In this document: positions 35,570 to 43,361 of the stretch, piece after piece | Numbering within the stretch: position 1 is the first letter of the stretch | Layout: every line of letters starts with the position of its first letter | Assembly (NCBI RefSeq): GCF_008365405.1 | Contig: NZ_QOKV01000029.1 | Coordinates: 1 to 62,184 of the forward strand | Direction: 5' to 3' | DNA: 62,184 nt | DNA from: Azospirillum brasilense | GTDB taxonomy: Bacteria > Pseudomonadota > Alphaproteobacteria > Azospirillales > Azospirillaceae | The notes under the pieces: model-generated | Told to the model about the DNA's origin: nothing | The model's input: only the letters and a program-made list of their open reading frames with translations | Databases searched by the model: none | Position numbers and translations under genes: made by a program

Positions 35570-36022
35570 GTGGACGTCAACCGCATATACGAATCCGTCG
35601 TGTACTTGTATCTCACCGCGGCCAAGAGGCTCTTCGTCAATCCGCAATTTCCGCTATTGGTGGACGGGCGCGAGTTCGTCCCAGACTTTGTTGCGTTGGA
35701 CCCCATGGAAAAGCGGGTCTGGCTCGTGGAGGTCTCGTGGGCGAAAAGCGGCGACAAGATCCTGAAAAAGTGCAGGGACTATGCCCGGCACGAGGCGCAG
35801 ATTCGTGAGCAGCTGGGCGCGGGATGCCCACCGGATTGGAAGATTGGTCTTTGGCTGTTCCTCAAGAGCGAGACGGCCGCGGCGGTGTCGTCCAAAACGT
35901 TCAGCCTTGGAGACATGACGCCGCGCGTTGAGACGCTGGAGAAGGCCGTAGCCGTCTGGGAGTGGTCGCAGGTTAAGCCGGCGGCAGAAGAGCCGCACCG
36001 CCTCATCGCCGAGCCGGTTTGA
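35570..36022 (+). CDS. Uncharacterised small protein, possibly nuclease-like
   Basis: A 150-residue protein using a GTG at 35,570; an ATG at 35,498 in the same frame would overlap the divergent gene. The segment D-G-R-E-F-V-P-D-F-V-A-L-D, then V-W-L-V-E-V-S-W-A-K-S, has the spacing of a PD-(D/E)XK core with the lysine displaced. The nuclease idea is tentative. A good terminator follows at 36,052-36,107. Confidence 0.6.
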   Translation: MDVNRIYESVVYLYLTAAKRLFVNPQFPLLVDGREFVPDFVALDPMEKRVWLVEVSWAKSGDKILKKCRDYARHEAQIREQLGAGCPPDWKIGLWLFLKSETAAAVSSKTFSLGDMTPRVETLEKAVAVWEWSQVKPAAEEPHRLIAEPV

Positions 36023-36051
36023 CTGCTGCCAACACAACCGAGCATCCGGAC

Positions 36052-36107
36052 ATGAGAAGAGGCCCACGGATCGACCGCGGGCCTCTTCTCATGGGGTTTT
36101 GGTTTTT
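36052..36107 (+). terminator. Rho-independent terminator
   Basis: A perfect 14-bp stem (36,052-36,065 with 36,079-36,092) is followed by a T-rich run (GGGGTTTTGGTTTTT), 30 bp after the stop of the plus-strand gene. The convergent gene ends at 36,134. Confidence 0.85.
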
Positions 36108-36133
36108 GCGTTTCCTCCCGTTTCCCCATTTTT

Positions 36134-36835
36134 TCATGCGGCCAGAGACTGCATCCACTCGTCGGCGTCGTCACCCCATGGCATGTGCTCGATGATGGCT
36201 TCTCGGATGGTCGTGCGAATTTCGAGGTCATGGTCGCCCGGCAGCAGGCCCTCGACCCGCAGCATGACTTGCGCCTCAAGTTCCATGTGGACCGGGTGCT
36301 GAGTGATGCCATGCAGCGCCTCGTGGCCACCCTTCGCCAGTTCCGCCAGCTCGGCCTGGTGGTTCTCCAGCACGGCGTGGGCCATGGACTTCGCCAGTTC
36401 GGGGGTGTCCAGCCATTCCCGCTTGAACCGGCTGTCCTTGACGATTTCCGGATTTTCCCGGACGGCCAGGCGGATCAGCGGGTCGATTCTGACCTCGGGC
36501 GACCGGCCGTAACCCAGGTCGCAGGACCGCTGGAAGGTGGCCGTGGCTTCGGCGGGCGCGATGGACTTCAAACCCTTAATGGACACGAGGGCTTTCCGCT
36601 CCTCGGCTAGGTCTTCGGGGCGGCTCGCCGCGATGGAGAAGAGACGCTCGCCGGCGGAGAGCTTGCCGCGGGACAGCGCCACCAAGGCCTTACGATACGA
36701 CGGGAAATCCGTGCTGCCGACGGTCTGGGCCACCCGAAGATCGGCGCGGAGGGCACCCTGCGCGCTGCGGGTCAGCGCGACGGCGTTGTTGGCGGTGACG
36801 GTTGGGGCGGCGGGCTTGACGGCGGTGAGGCGCAT
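36134..36835 (-). CDS. Uncharacterised helical protein
   Basis: A 233-residue protein; the ATG has GAAGGA upstream. It is mainly alpha-helical and charged (E-L-A-K-S-M-A-H-A-V-L-E-N-H-Q-A-E-L) and ends in W-M-Q-S-L-A-A. No family recognised. It is divergent from the integrase-like gene at 37,016. The region between holds the GGGACGGTCCC palindrome and a shared promoter motif. Confidence 0.62.
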   Translation of the reverse strand: MRLTAVKPAAPTVTANNAVALTRSAQGALRADLRVAQTVGSTDFPSYRKALVALSRGKLSAGERLFSIAASRPEDLAEERKALVSIKGLKSIAPAEATATFQRSCDLGYGRSPEVRIDPLIRLAVRENPEIVKDSRFKREWLDTPELAKSMAHAVLENHQAELAELAKGGHEALHGITQHPVHMELEAQVMLRVEGLLPGDHDLEIRTTIREAIIEHMPWGDDADEWMQSLAA

Positions 36836-36926
36836 GGTCGGGGTCCTTCGGGTTCGGGGCGATCTCTCGATCTGCGGTCTTGAGAGTGACGATACCCCCG
36901 GATCCCCGAACCTTGGCGGCCACCGG

Positions 36927-36958
36927 CCGGGACGGTCCCGGCCTGCGCGCATGTGATG
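36927..36958 (+). promoter_or_regulatory. GGGACGGTCCC palindrome plus shared promoter motif
   Basis: The 15-base palindrome CCGGGACGGTCCCGG (36,927-36,941) is followed at once by TGCGCGCATGTGATG (36,944-36,958), 58 bp before the start at 37,016. Similar palindromes occur at 41,500, 46,589 and 54,874, each in a divergent gap that also has the second motif. Confidence 0.65.
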
Positions 36959-37015
36959 GACGTAGCCTCGCTTTCACCGCCGGCGGGCTATACCTGAGCG
37001 TCCAAGAGGTGATCC

Positions 37016-38062
37016 ATGACTCCGCGCCAGCCCGATCCACCGACCGCCGAAACCATCGCGCAATACGCCGCGCTGGTGGAGCGCATGCGTCGCTTGACCG
37101 GGCGCGCGGCCGGGATGGACATCGATCAGGTCACCGAAGAGGACATGGTTGAGTGGCTGATCGGCGCGGCCAAGACCTACACCAAGCGCACCTACCGCCT
37201 CTACAAGGCCGCTCTGCTCCACCATTTCGACAAGGTCGCCCCCTCCCCTGCCGCTCGGGAAGCGCGGGATCGCCTGGCCGCGATCTCGGATGCCATCGCG
37301 CTGAAACACTCCGCTCGGGTCGCCACGAAGAAGAAAAGCGCGCCTGTTGCGGACCTGGAGAAGCTCGGGGAATACATGCTGCGCCGGCGTATCGGGGCAA
37401 AACCAGGCGATCCGAACAGCGGCATTCCAGCGAGCGACATCACAGCCAATCGCTTGGCCTTTCGGTGGCTGATGGCCGGTCAGGCGACCGGCCTGCGCCC
37501 GAGCGAGTGGCTTACCGCGAAGATTGACAGTCCTGATGGACGACCGTGGCTGGTCGTGAACAACGCCAAAAACACCCAGGGCCGGACGTTTGGTCCGACG
37601 CGCTGCCTCGACCTCAGTTCGCTCCCAGCCAATCGAATCCAAATCCTGCGAGACCTGATTGAAGAGCTGCAGGGATACCAACGGGAAGGGCAGTTCGAGA
37701 CCGTCATGACAGACTGCCGCAAGGCGCTGTGGCGTGCCAACCGGGCGATCTGGCCGCACCGCAAGCGACACATCACGCTTTACAGCGGTCGTCACCAGTT
37801 TTCGGCAAACGCCAAATCCAAGATGAGTAAGGAGGAGGTGGCGGCCCTGCTCGGCCACCGCAGCACCCGCACGGCCGCGCTGCACTACGGTTACGCCAGT
37901 GATGCGCTCGATCGTCTTTTCCTTCCGGTGCCGTTGGAGGAAAACGTCGAGAAGGTCCGAGCGCTGAACGCCGGAAAAGAGCCTGCCAACCCCTGGCGTG
38001 GTCGCCAGGCGAAGAGCGGCGACGCCGGCGACGAGAGCCGCAATACCAAAGGCACGTCGTAG
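37016..38062 (+). CDS. Tyrosine recombinase-like protein
   Basis: A 348-residue protein with AGAGGTGA before the ATG. The catalytic half has T-G-L-R-P-S-E-W (first arginine), Y-S-G-R-H-Q-F-S-A-N (second arginine and histidine; the usual leading histidine is tyrosine), and L-L-G-H-R-S-T-R-T-A-A-L-H-Y-G-Y with the likely nucleophile. The N-terminal K-T-Y-T-K-R-T-Y-R-L-Y-K part is the DNA-binding arm. Lying 590 bp from the parAB stop, it may resolve plasmid multimers. Confidence 0.8.
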   Translation: MTPRQPDPPTAETIAQYAALVERMRRLTGRAAGMDIDQVTEEDMVEWLIGAAKTYTKRTYRLYKAALLHHFDKVAPSPAAREARDRLAAISDAIALKHSARVATKKKSAPVADLEKLGEYMLRRRIGAKPGDPNSGIPASDITANRLAFRWLMAGQATGLRPSEWLTAKIDSPDGRPWLVVNNAKNTQGRTFGPTRCLDLSSLPANRIQILRDLIEELQGYQREGQFETVMTDCRKALWRANRAIWPHRKRHITLYSGRHQFSANAKSKMSKEEVAALLGHRSTRTAALHYGYASDALDRLFLPVPLEENVEKVRALNAGKEPANPWRGRQAKSGDAGDESRNTKGTS

Positions 38063-38316
38063 GCGCCCTCATCCTCTTTCCGTCTCGGTCCCCTCCCCTG
38101 CCCTTTTCCCGAACGCGGACATTTCCCCGGTCGCTCAAGGCCGCAGGGCCTGGTGACTACGTTGGTGCGACCATGCGCGCTCAGCGCCGCGCGCGCGGGC
38201 TTTGGCCTTGGTCAGTGAGCGCTGCAGGTGTTGCTGGCGCGTCGGCGCTCGCGGGCCACGCGGGCATGGCTGCGCGCGTCAGGTGGGCCCCCTGCCCCTG
38301 CCAGAAACCGGGCGCC

Positions 38317-38418
38317 CAAAAAGAATGAGCCCCGGCAACCAGAGAGGCGCCGGGGCGAGGTGTCTTCATCGAAACGCGCGTTGGAGAACGCTCAACAACA
38401 GATGCGCACGGAATTTGG
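38317..38418 (-). ncRNA. Candidate small RNA 1 (with own terminator)
   Basis: On the minus strand a stem of GCCCCGGC and GCCGGGGC (38,356-38,349 and 38,336-38,329) is followed by a run ending in five T. The about 60 bases before it, starting CCAAATTCCGTGCGCA, match in order and length those before the second copy at 38,581. No coding frame is present. It may instead be a duplicated terminator. Confidence 0.45.
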
Positions 38419-38479
38419 AGGACACGTCGCTTCGGCGCTTGGTGAGCGGCATGCCTGAGGACGATCTCCGTTCGATGGG

Positions 38480-38581
38480 AGAAAAAGAAGCCCCGGCAGC
38501 CAGATGGCGCCGGGGCGAGGCTCTCTCTTCGAGGCTGGATCACGTCGATTGACGCTGAATGTCATGTGCGCACTGATTTGG
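38480..38581 (-). ncRNA. Candidate small RNA 2 or parAB terminator
   Basis: A paralogue of the unit at 38,418, same strand. The stem is 38,516-38,509 with 38,497-38,490, followed by TTCTTTTTC. The upstream part begins CCAAATCAGTGCGCA. As the first strong terminator after parB it may also end the parAB transcript. I could not identify promoters for either unit. Confidence 0.45.
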
Positions 38582-38584
38582 TAC

Positions 38585-38618
38585 GGCTGGGCAGTTGAAT
38601 ATTTTCAACTGCCCAGCC
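38585..38618. repeat. Candidate parS site 1
   Basis: A 15-bp inverted repeat (38,585-38,599 and 38,604-38,618) whose centre is TTGAATATTTTCAA, a one-base variant of the element found at three other places around parAB. It lies downstream of parB. Confidence 0.55.
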
Positions 38619-38640
38619 CGGCTTCACGAGCAGCGGCCCA

Positions 38641-38656
38641 ATTGAAAATTTTCAAT
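38641..38656. repeat. Candidate parS site 2
   Basis: ATTGAAAATTTTCAAT, a perfect 16-base palindrome that overlaps the parB stop codon. Confidence 0.6.
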
Positions 38657-39506
38657 CGACCGACTCTGCCTGGAGCAGGGCGTCGATGCGGTCACGCATT
38701 TCCCGCAAGGTGGTTCGGTCCTCGTCCTCAAGGGTGATTGGCTCATCGGGCAGATCCTTAAGCACCTTGCTGAAAGCCCGGAAGCTCTTGATAAATTTCT
38801 CCGACGACGACGCCTTTCCCCCCTGCCCTGTGGTCTTACGTGCCTCACGGATCATCGTGGAACTCAGGCCGTCCTTGGCCATGGCCCAGAGCTTCAGCGC
38901 GGTTGCCTCGTCCTGAGCTTCGGCAATGGCAACCATCTGAGCGCGCGACACTCGCTGACGGAAATCCGGAAACTCCTGCAGCACCGTGTTCGGCAAACGG
39001 AGGATCTTCAGCGATCTGGTGATCTCAGACTCGTGGGTGCCAAGCATTGCGGCAACCTCGTCCTGCTGCATCCCGTGTTCGTCGAGCAGCTTGGCGATGG
39101 CGGTCGCCTCCTCGACGACGTCAAGATCCTCGCGCACGAGGTTCTCGATCAGCGCTTCGGCGGCCTCATCCGGCTGTTCCGCGCGAACAATCGCGGTGAT
39201 GGTCGGCAACCCTGCAATCTGGCAAGCACGCCAACGGCGTTCTCCGGCGATCAGCTGGAACTGGTCGGGCTTGGCCTGCCAGACGGTGATGGGCTGGATG
39301 AGCCCCTTGGCGGCGATCGACTTGGCGAGGCCCTCAAGAGCCTTCTCTTCGAACACCCGCCGCGGCTGATGCGGGTTTGGTACGATCTGATCGACCGAGA
39401 CCTCGCGGAGCTTCTTTCCGCTCTCCTCGACCCGCTTTTGCTCAGCGGCACGGGCTGACGCGCGCGCGATCATAGACGTGTTGCCCTGTGGCCGGTTACG
39501 CGACAT
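38652..39506 (-). CDS. parB: ParB partition protein
   Basis: A 284-residue ParB. It has the N-terminal ParB/Srx domain with V-D-Q-I-V-P-N-P-H-Q-P-R-R, L-I-Q-P-I-T-V-W, and I-A-G-E-R-R-W-R-A-C (the CTP-binding G-E-R-R-x-R box), then E-N-L-V-R-E-D-L. A helix-turn-helix follows (M-Q-Q-D-E-V-A-A-M-L-G-T-H-E-S-E-I-T-R-S-L-K). It binds centromere sites and stimulates ParA. The start overlaps parA by 11 bp. Four palindromes flanking the operon are likely binding sites. Confidence 0.95.
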   Translation of the reverse strand: MSRNRPQGNTSMIARASARAAEQKRVEESGKKLREVSVDQIVPNPHQPRRVFEEKALEGLAKSIAAKGLIQPITVWQAKPDQFQLIAGERRWRACQIAGLPTITAIVRAEQPDEAAEALIENLVREDLDVVEEATAIAKLLDEHGMQQDEVAAMLGTHESEITRSLKILRLPNTVLQEFPDFRQRVSRAQMVAIAEAQDEATALKLWAMAKDGLSSTMIREARKTTGQGGKASSSEKFIKSFRAFSKVLKDLPDEPITLEDEDRTTLREMRDRIDALLQAESVD

Positions 39507-40536
39507 TGGCAGTCTCCTTACCCTGCTTAGCCGCCTCAAGCAGCGCTTCCATGACTTCCTCGAACGCCTCAGCACCCGGCGCGTTGGGATCGAGCTTAAG
39601 GGCCGGCTGGCCAGCATTGACTCCCTCGACGTAGATCACCGCGTTTTTGATTGGCGGGAACATGTGCAAACCATTGTCCGCAGCGACGCCAGCGAGGTCC
39701 TGCATGCGTGCCTTGTCTTGGCTGCGACGCTGGTCGTAGCGGGTAGGCAGAATGCCCAGGATCGACAGATCGGGGTTGACCGTCTGCTGAACTTCTTCGA
39801 CGGACTCTAGGATCGCGGGGATGCCCATGATGGAGAGCATCTCCGGGTTTGACGGAATCAGCACTTGGTTCGCGGCGTTCAGCGCAGAGATGGTGATCTT
39901 CCCGAGATGTGGAGGGCAATCCAGCAAAATTACGTCGTACCGGTCACGGACTGCTCCAAGAACGGTGTTCAGGCGCAGCTCCCCGTTGGTCATCGCGCCG
40001 ATCTCGGTGTCCGCTTTGGCGAGCGAAATGCCGGACGGGACAAGGTCAATCAGCCCGTCGCACGTGGTGACGATAGATTCAAGGATCGGCTTTTTACGGA
40101 ACAGAACGTGGAAGAGCGTCTTGCCTTCGATCTCCAAGTCCGGCGGGTACATGCCGAGGTGAATCGTGGCCGAGCCCTGGGCGTCGCAGTCCACCACCAG
40201 CACCTTCTTCTTCGCCTTATGCGAGAGGAGGTAGGCAAGATTTACAACGGAGCCAGTTTTCTGGACTCCCCCCTTCTGGTTGATGACGACCAAAATCGTC
40301 GCAGGGCCAGTTGAGGCGGTTGGAATGCCGGTGGGGACGGTCGCCGAACTCTCGCGCAGCAGCGCCGCCACGTCGTCCGGGATGCGGTCAACACCGTTTT
40401 CCCACTTCGAGACCTTGGCGCGATCATAGGAGCGCTTGGTCTGCTCGTTGAGCAGCTTCGCTAGTCCATCCTGGCTGAGCTTGCGGGTCGTGCGGAGAGT
40501 CTTAAGCTCCTCGCCGGTCATGGTCCTCTCGGTCAC
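39496..40536 (-). CDS. parA: ParA partition ATPase with N-terminal HTH
   Basis: A 346-residue ParA starting at GTG with AGGAGG before it. Residues about 8-55 are an XRE-like HTH (L-R-T-T-R-K-L-S-Q-D-G-L-A-K-L-L). The deviant Walker A is K-G-G-V-Q-K-T-G-S, with Q where chromosomal ParA has G, as in P1-type K-G-G-V-x-K-T. Walker B-like L-V-V-D-C-D-A-Q-G-S-A-T and V-I-L-L-D-C-P-P-H follow. The HTH suggests it represses its own operon. There is no repC-like gene downstream, so this is not a repABC unit. Confidence 0.94.
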   Translation of the reverse strand: MTERTMTGEELKTLRTTRKLSQDGLAKLLNEQTKRSYDRAKVSKWENGVDRIPDDVAALLRESSATVPTGIPTASTGPATILVVINQKGGVQKTGSVVNLAYLLSHKAKKKVLVVDCDAQGSATIHLGMYPPDLEIEGKTLFHVLFRKKPILESIVTTCDGLIDLVPSGISLAKADTEIGAMTNGELRLNTVLGAVRDRYDVILLDCPPHLGKITISALNAANQVLIPSNPEMLSIMGIPAILESVEEVQQTVNPDLSILGILPTRYDQRRSQDKARMQDLAGVAADNGLHMFPPIKNAVIYVEGVNAGQPALKLDPNAPGAEAFEEVMEALLEAAKQGKETANVA

Positions 40537-40649
40537 GATGCCTCCTCTTCTGACGCTGCGACGCGGCCAAGGCTACGCATCATAGGAGGCATCGTCAACC
40601 ACTACTCAACATCATGTTGGTGGTCTGTTGGTGGTGCCGGCATCGTCAC

Positions 40650-40663
40650 TTGAAAATTTTCAA
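40650..40663. repeat. Candidate parS site 3
   Basis: TTGAAAATTTTCAA, identical to the core of the site at 38,642-38,655, 114 bp upstream of the parA start. It could serve both partition and operator functions. Confidence 0.6.
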
Positions 40664-40706
40664 TTGGAGAACCTGTGTCGGTGACGGGGGCTTTACGCGC
40701 GCCCAG

Positions 40707-40722
40707 CTTGAGAATTTTCAAG
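40707..40722. repeat. Candidate parS site 4
   Basis: CTTGAGAATTTTCAAG, one base from a perfect palindrome and matching the other three at 13 of 14 core positions or better. It overlaps the stop region of the gene at 40,718. Confidence 0.55.
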
Positions 40723-41434
40723 CAGCCACGAACTCCCGCATCCGCGTGGCGACCTGCTCTGTCTCGGCCGCCGGCTGACGCTTGACCGAGGGCCAGGCGC
40801 CCGCCCGACCGCCGACGTCGATAATCCGGTCCAGCGCATTGCGGCAGTCGGCTACTGCCGCACCGTCGTGATCGGTCGTGGCACAGTGAAGGTTCCATTG
40901 CACGCATGCGAGCCGAGTTTCCCAGGCTTCCTGATCGCGGTCGCTGAGGACCCGCGAGAGGCCCGTCAGGGGCGCCTTGCGGACCGTCTCAATGCTCGGC
41001 CGCCGACGGTTGACCTCGGTCAAGATCTCCGCAGCTTTGTTTTTGACCCGCGTGTGCGTCTCGGGGCCCTGCGCGAGCTTCGGCTTTCCAGCGCGCGAGA
41101 ACTCCTTGGCGAACGCGATGCCGTCGATGTCGCGCAGCTTGCCCGCGGTGGACAAAGCATGGGCCGCCCAGAACTCCAGGGCGACCCGCTGGCCCTTGTC
41201 GCCCAGAGATCGGACAATTTCGTTGACCTTCGCCTGGACCGCCTCGATGGTCGGCCGCGGTCCCTTGGGTGCGCCGGCCTCGACCCATTTCCGGTCGGCC
41301 ACCCGCATCTCAAGCCGGGTCAGCAGCCCCTTGTCGAACAGCGCCTTGCGCGAAATCCAGTCGATCACCACCGCAGCGGCGCGGTCGATCTGAGGGGCAG
41401 CGGCGGAGCGGGTAGGGGCGGCGGACATCTTCAT
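40718..41434 (-). CDS. Uncharacterised protein upstream of parAB
   Basis: A 238-residue, mostly helical, basic protein; GAGGT precedes the ATG. No motif recognised. A segment I-D-W-I-S-R-K-A-L-F-D-K-G-L-L-T-R-L and a late W-N-L-H-C-A could be part of a DNA-binding fold. The shared promoter motif lies 28 bp upstream (41,476-41,462). It sits in the same direction as parAB, 181 bp ahead of it. Confidence 0.6.
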   Translation of the reverse strand: MKMSAAPTRSAAAPQIDRAAAVVIDWISRKALFDKGLLTRLEMRVADRKWVEAGAPKGPRPTIEAVQAKVNEIVRSLGDKGQRVALEFWAAHALSTAGKLRDIDGIAFAKEFSRAGKPKLAQGPETHTRVKNKAAEILTEVNRRRPSIETVRKAPLTGLSRVLSDRDQEAWETRLACVQWNLHCATTDHDGAAVADCRNALDRIIDVGGRAGAWPSVKRQPAAETEQVATRMREFVAA

Positions 41435-41461
41435 GGTGACCTCGGGATTGGATGCCACGAG

Positions 41462-41510
41462 TATCACCTGCGCGCGCATGCCTGGGCATAGGGCCGGGCG
41501 TGACCGTCCC
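41462..41510. promoter_or_regulatory. Shared promoter motif and near-palindrome
   Basis: On the minus strand CGCGCGCAGGTGATA (41,476-41,462) is 28 bp before the start at 41,434. GTGACCGTCCC at 41,500-41,510 is one base from the GGGACSGTCCC palindrome found at three other divergent gaps. Confidence 0.55.
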
Positions 41511-41701
41511 GGTCTGGCTGACGAGAACCTGAAATGGACAAAGGTGATGGAGGGTCTGGACGTCATCCGGCAGAGCGATTGACGCGTGCCTTGTTTCTGC
41601 CCCGCCCCCGTATGATCTCCAGGCGCCGCTCCGCCTTGCATCAGGCCGCTGGCCGCTCTAGGTTGGTCCTGAGATCATACTTCGGCTTTTCGGGAAAAAT
41701 T

Positions 41702-43093
41702 GTGCTCATCAAGTCGCCGCCAAAACCGCGCGCCATTTGGATGGCGACGATCCTGGATGTCGATCTCAACGAGCGCCTGGTTGCCGAGGTTACCCGCCGC
41801 CGGCTGGCCTCACCGAATCTGCCGCCAGAGGAACGCACCTCGCGCAGCAAGGACCTCCCGACAAAGGGCGTTACCGCAGTCGTGCACGATGCCGTCAAGG
41901 CCGCCGAGGAAGCGGGCCTCACCCCGCCGCCCCTTGAAGCCCCCTTCCGGCCGACCGGGCGAAGGGAAGGGAAAGCGGTGAATTTCGCCCCCATCGAGCG
42001 CTACGTCGATCTACCCCAAGGCCGCCTCGCGTCGTGGATCCGGCTGGCGCTGGACAAATTTCTTCCCCCCGCCGACGCCCCTGCGCCGGTCGCCGCGGCC
42101 GACCTGGTGCTGGTCACCCTGTCGTTGCCCACCGAGGACCTGGAGTGGTGTCAGCGTGAGGCTAACCGTCTGGGGACCACCCGCCAGGAGATCGTGGCCA
42201 AGGCCGCCCTGGGCTACTTGGAGCAGCCGCCGACGGCGCAGGACCTGCTGCGCCTGCGGGACACCCTGCGAGCCAAGGGAGCCGACGGCCGGAAAGACTT
42301 GGCACGCACAAGCGCGAAGATCCCATACGACATCCACCGGTCCGTTGAGGGGGTCGCGGCACGGCGGCGCGCCGCGAAGGAGCCCGGCGGGGAAATTACC
42401 ACGGTCTACCGGGAGGCCGTCCGGCTTGCCGTCGAACGCGCCCTCGGATACTGGCTCGACGTGGAGCCGAAGCCGGTGATCGAGGAGACGGTCGCCCCCA
42501 CCCAGTCGGACGAGGTGCCGATCCAGGCCGCCCATGAAGACGCCGGCGGCGCGTCCGACAGCGAGGCAGGGGAGGACCCCGACGGCAGCAGCGCGGAGAA
42601 CGTCGTCATCGATGTTGGCGCTCTCGATTTGTCGGCTTATGAGGACCTGGACGACCTGTCCGACGAGGCTAACAATAAGGCGGAGGGAGGACCCCTCCCG
42701 GACGTCAAGGACATCAGCATCGACGTGGGCGCCCTTGGGGACTTGGAGGGCCTTGAAGACCCCGAGGACCACCCGGCGGCGCCCGCCACCGAGGCCGCCG
42801 TGGAGGGCGAGGAATTCACCTGGTCACCCAAGGACCTGTCAGCGCTCGGCATCGATGGCGCGGATCTGATCGTGGCCGCCCCGGAGGAGGGGGTGTCCAG
42901 TTGGACGCCAGAGCAGCTGCTGGCGCTCGGGTTGGACCCTGAGATCGTGCAGGAGGCCGCCCTTGGGGGTGGGAAAAAAGGTCCTGCAGAGGGGGTTGGG
43001 GACCCCACTGGCAACGGCTCCACGGCCGCCCCTGATGTCGAAAAAACGGCCCGCCCGAGGGTGCGTATCCCCGCCGGTGGCCGTCGTTTTTGA
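41702..43093 (+). CDS. Protein with repeated ribbon-helix-helix-like segments
   Basis: A protein of about 463 residues; the start is uncertain (GTG 41,702 or ATG 41,741, neither with a clear ribosome site). Three segments look like ribbon-helix-helix units: M-A-T-I-L-D-V-D-L-N-E-R-L-V near the start; V-L-V-T-L-S-L-P-T-E-D-L-E-W, then T-T-R-Q-E-I-V-A-K-A-A-L; and T-S-A-K-I-P-Y-D-I-H-R-S-V-E, then T-T-V-Y-R-E-A-V-R-L-A. The acidic C-terminal half repeats V-D-V/I-G-A-L-type and S-P/T-x-x-L-L-A-L-G-type motifs. DNA binding at several sites is plausible; no family is named. Confidence 0.62.
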   Translation: MLIKSPPKPRAIWMATILDVDLNERLVAEVTRRRLASPNLPPEERTSRSKDLPTKGVTAVVHDAVKAAEEAGLTPPPLEAPFRPTGRREGKAVNFAPIERYVDLPQGRLASWIRLALDKFLPPADAPAPVAAADLVLVTLSLPTEDLEWCQREANRLGTTRQEIVAKAALGYLEQPPTAQDLLRLRDTLRAKGADGRKDLARTSAKIPYDIHRSVEGVAARRRAAKEPGGEITTVYREAVRLAVERALGYWLDVEPKPVIEETVAPTQSDEVPIQAAHEDAGGASDSEAGEDPDGSSAENVVIDVGALDLSAYEDLDDLSDEANNKAEGGPLPDVKDISIDVGALGDLEGLEDPEDHPAAPATEAAVEGEEFTWSPKDLSALGIDGADLIVAAPEEGVSSWTPEQLLALGLDPEIVQEAALGGGKKGPAEGVGDPTGNGSTAAPDVEKTARPRVRIPAGGRRF

Positions 43094-43361
43094 TGGCTTC
43101 GGGGACGCCACCGGACAATGACTTGTCCGCGTTACCGTCCACGCCCCTCCAAGTTAAACCTTTTCAATTCCCGGAAAACGGCCTGGGACGCCAAAGGCCA
43201 GCCTCCAAGCGGCTTACGAGGGCCCTCGGAGGCCAACCTGCTAAACTGAAAAGGTTACGCGGGAAGCCAGGGAAATTCAGGTTTTCCGAAAAACAGAACA
43301 CCTCCAGTGGTTGTGGAGGCTGTCCTGCTGCGGTAAAAATCAGCCCCGGAAATTGGCAAGG

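Noticed and set aside
38652..41434. repABC replication unit
   Set aside because: ParA has an N-terminal HTH and P1-type Walker A, parB is followed by noncoding DNA, and no RepC-like protein is present.
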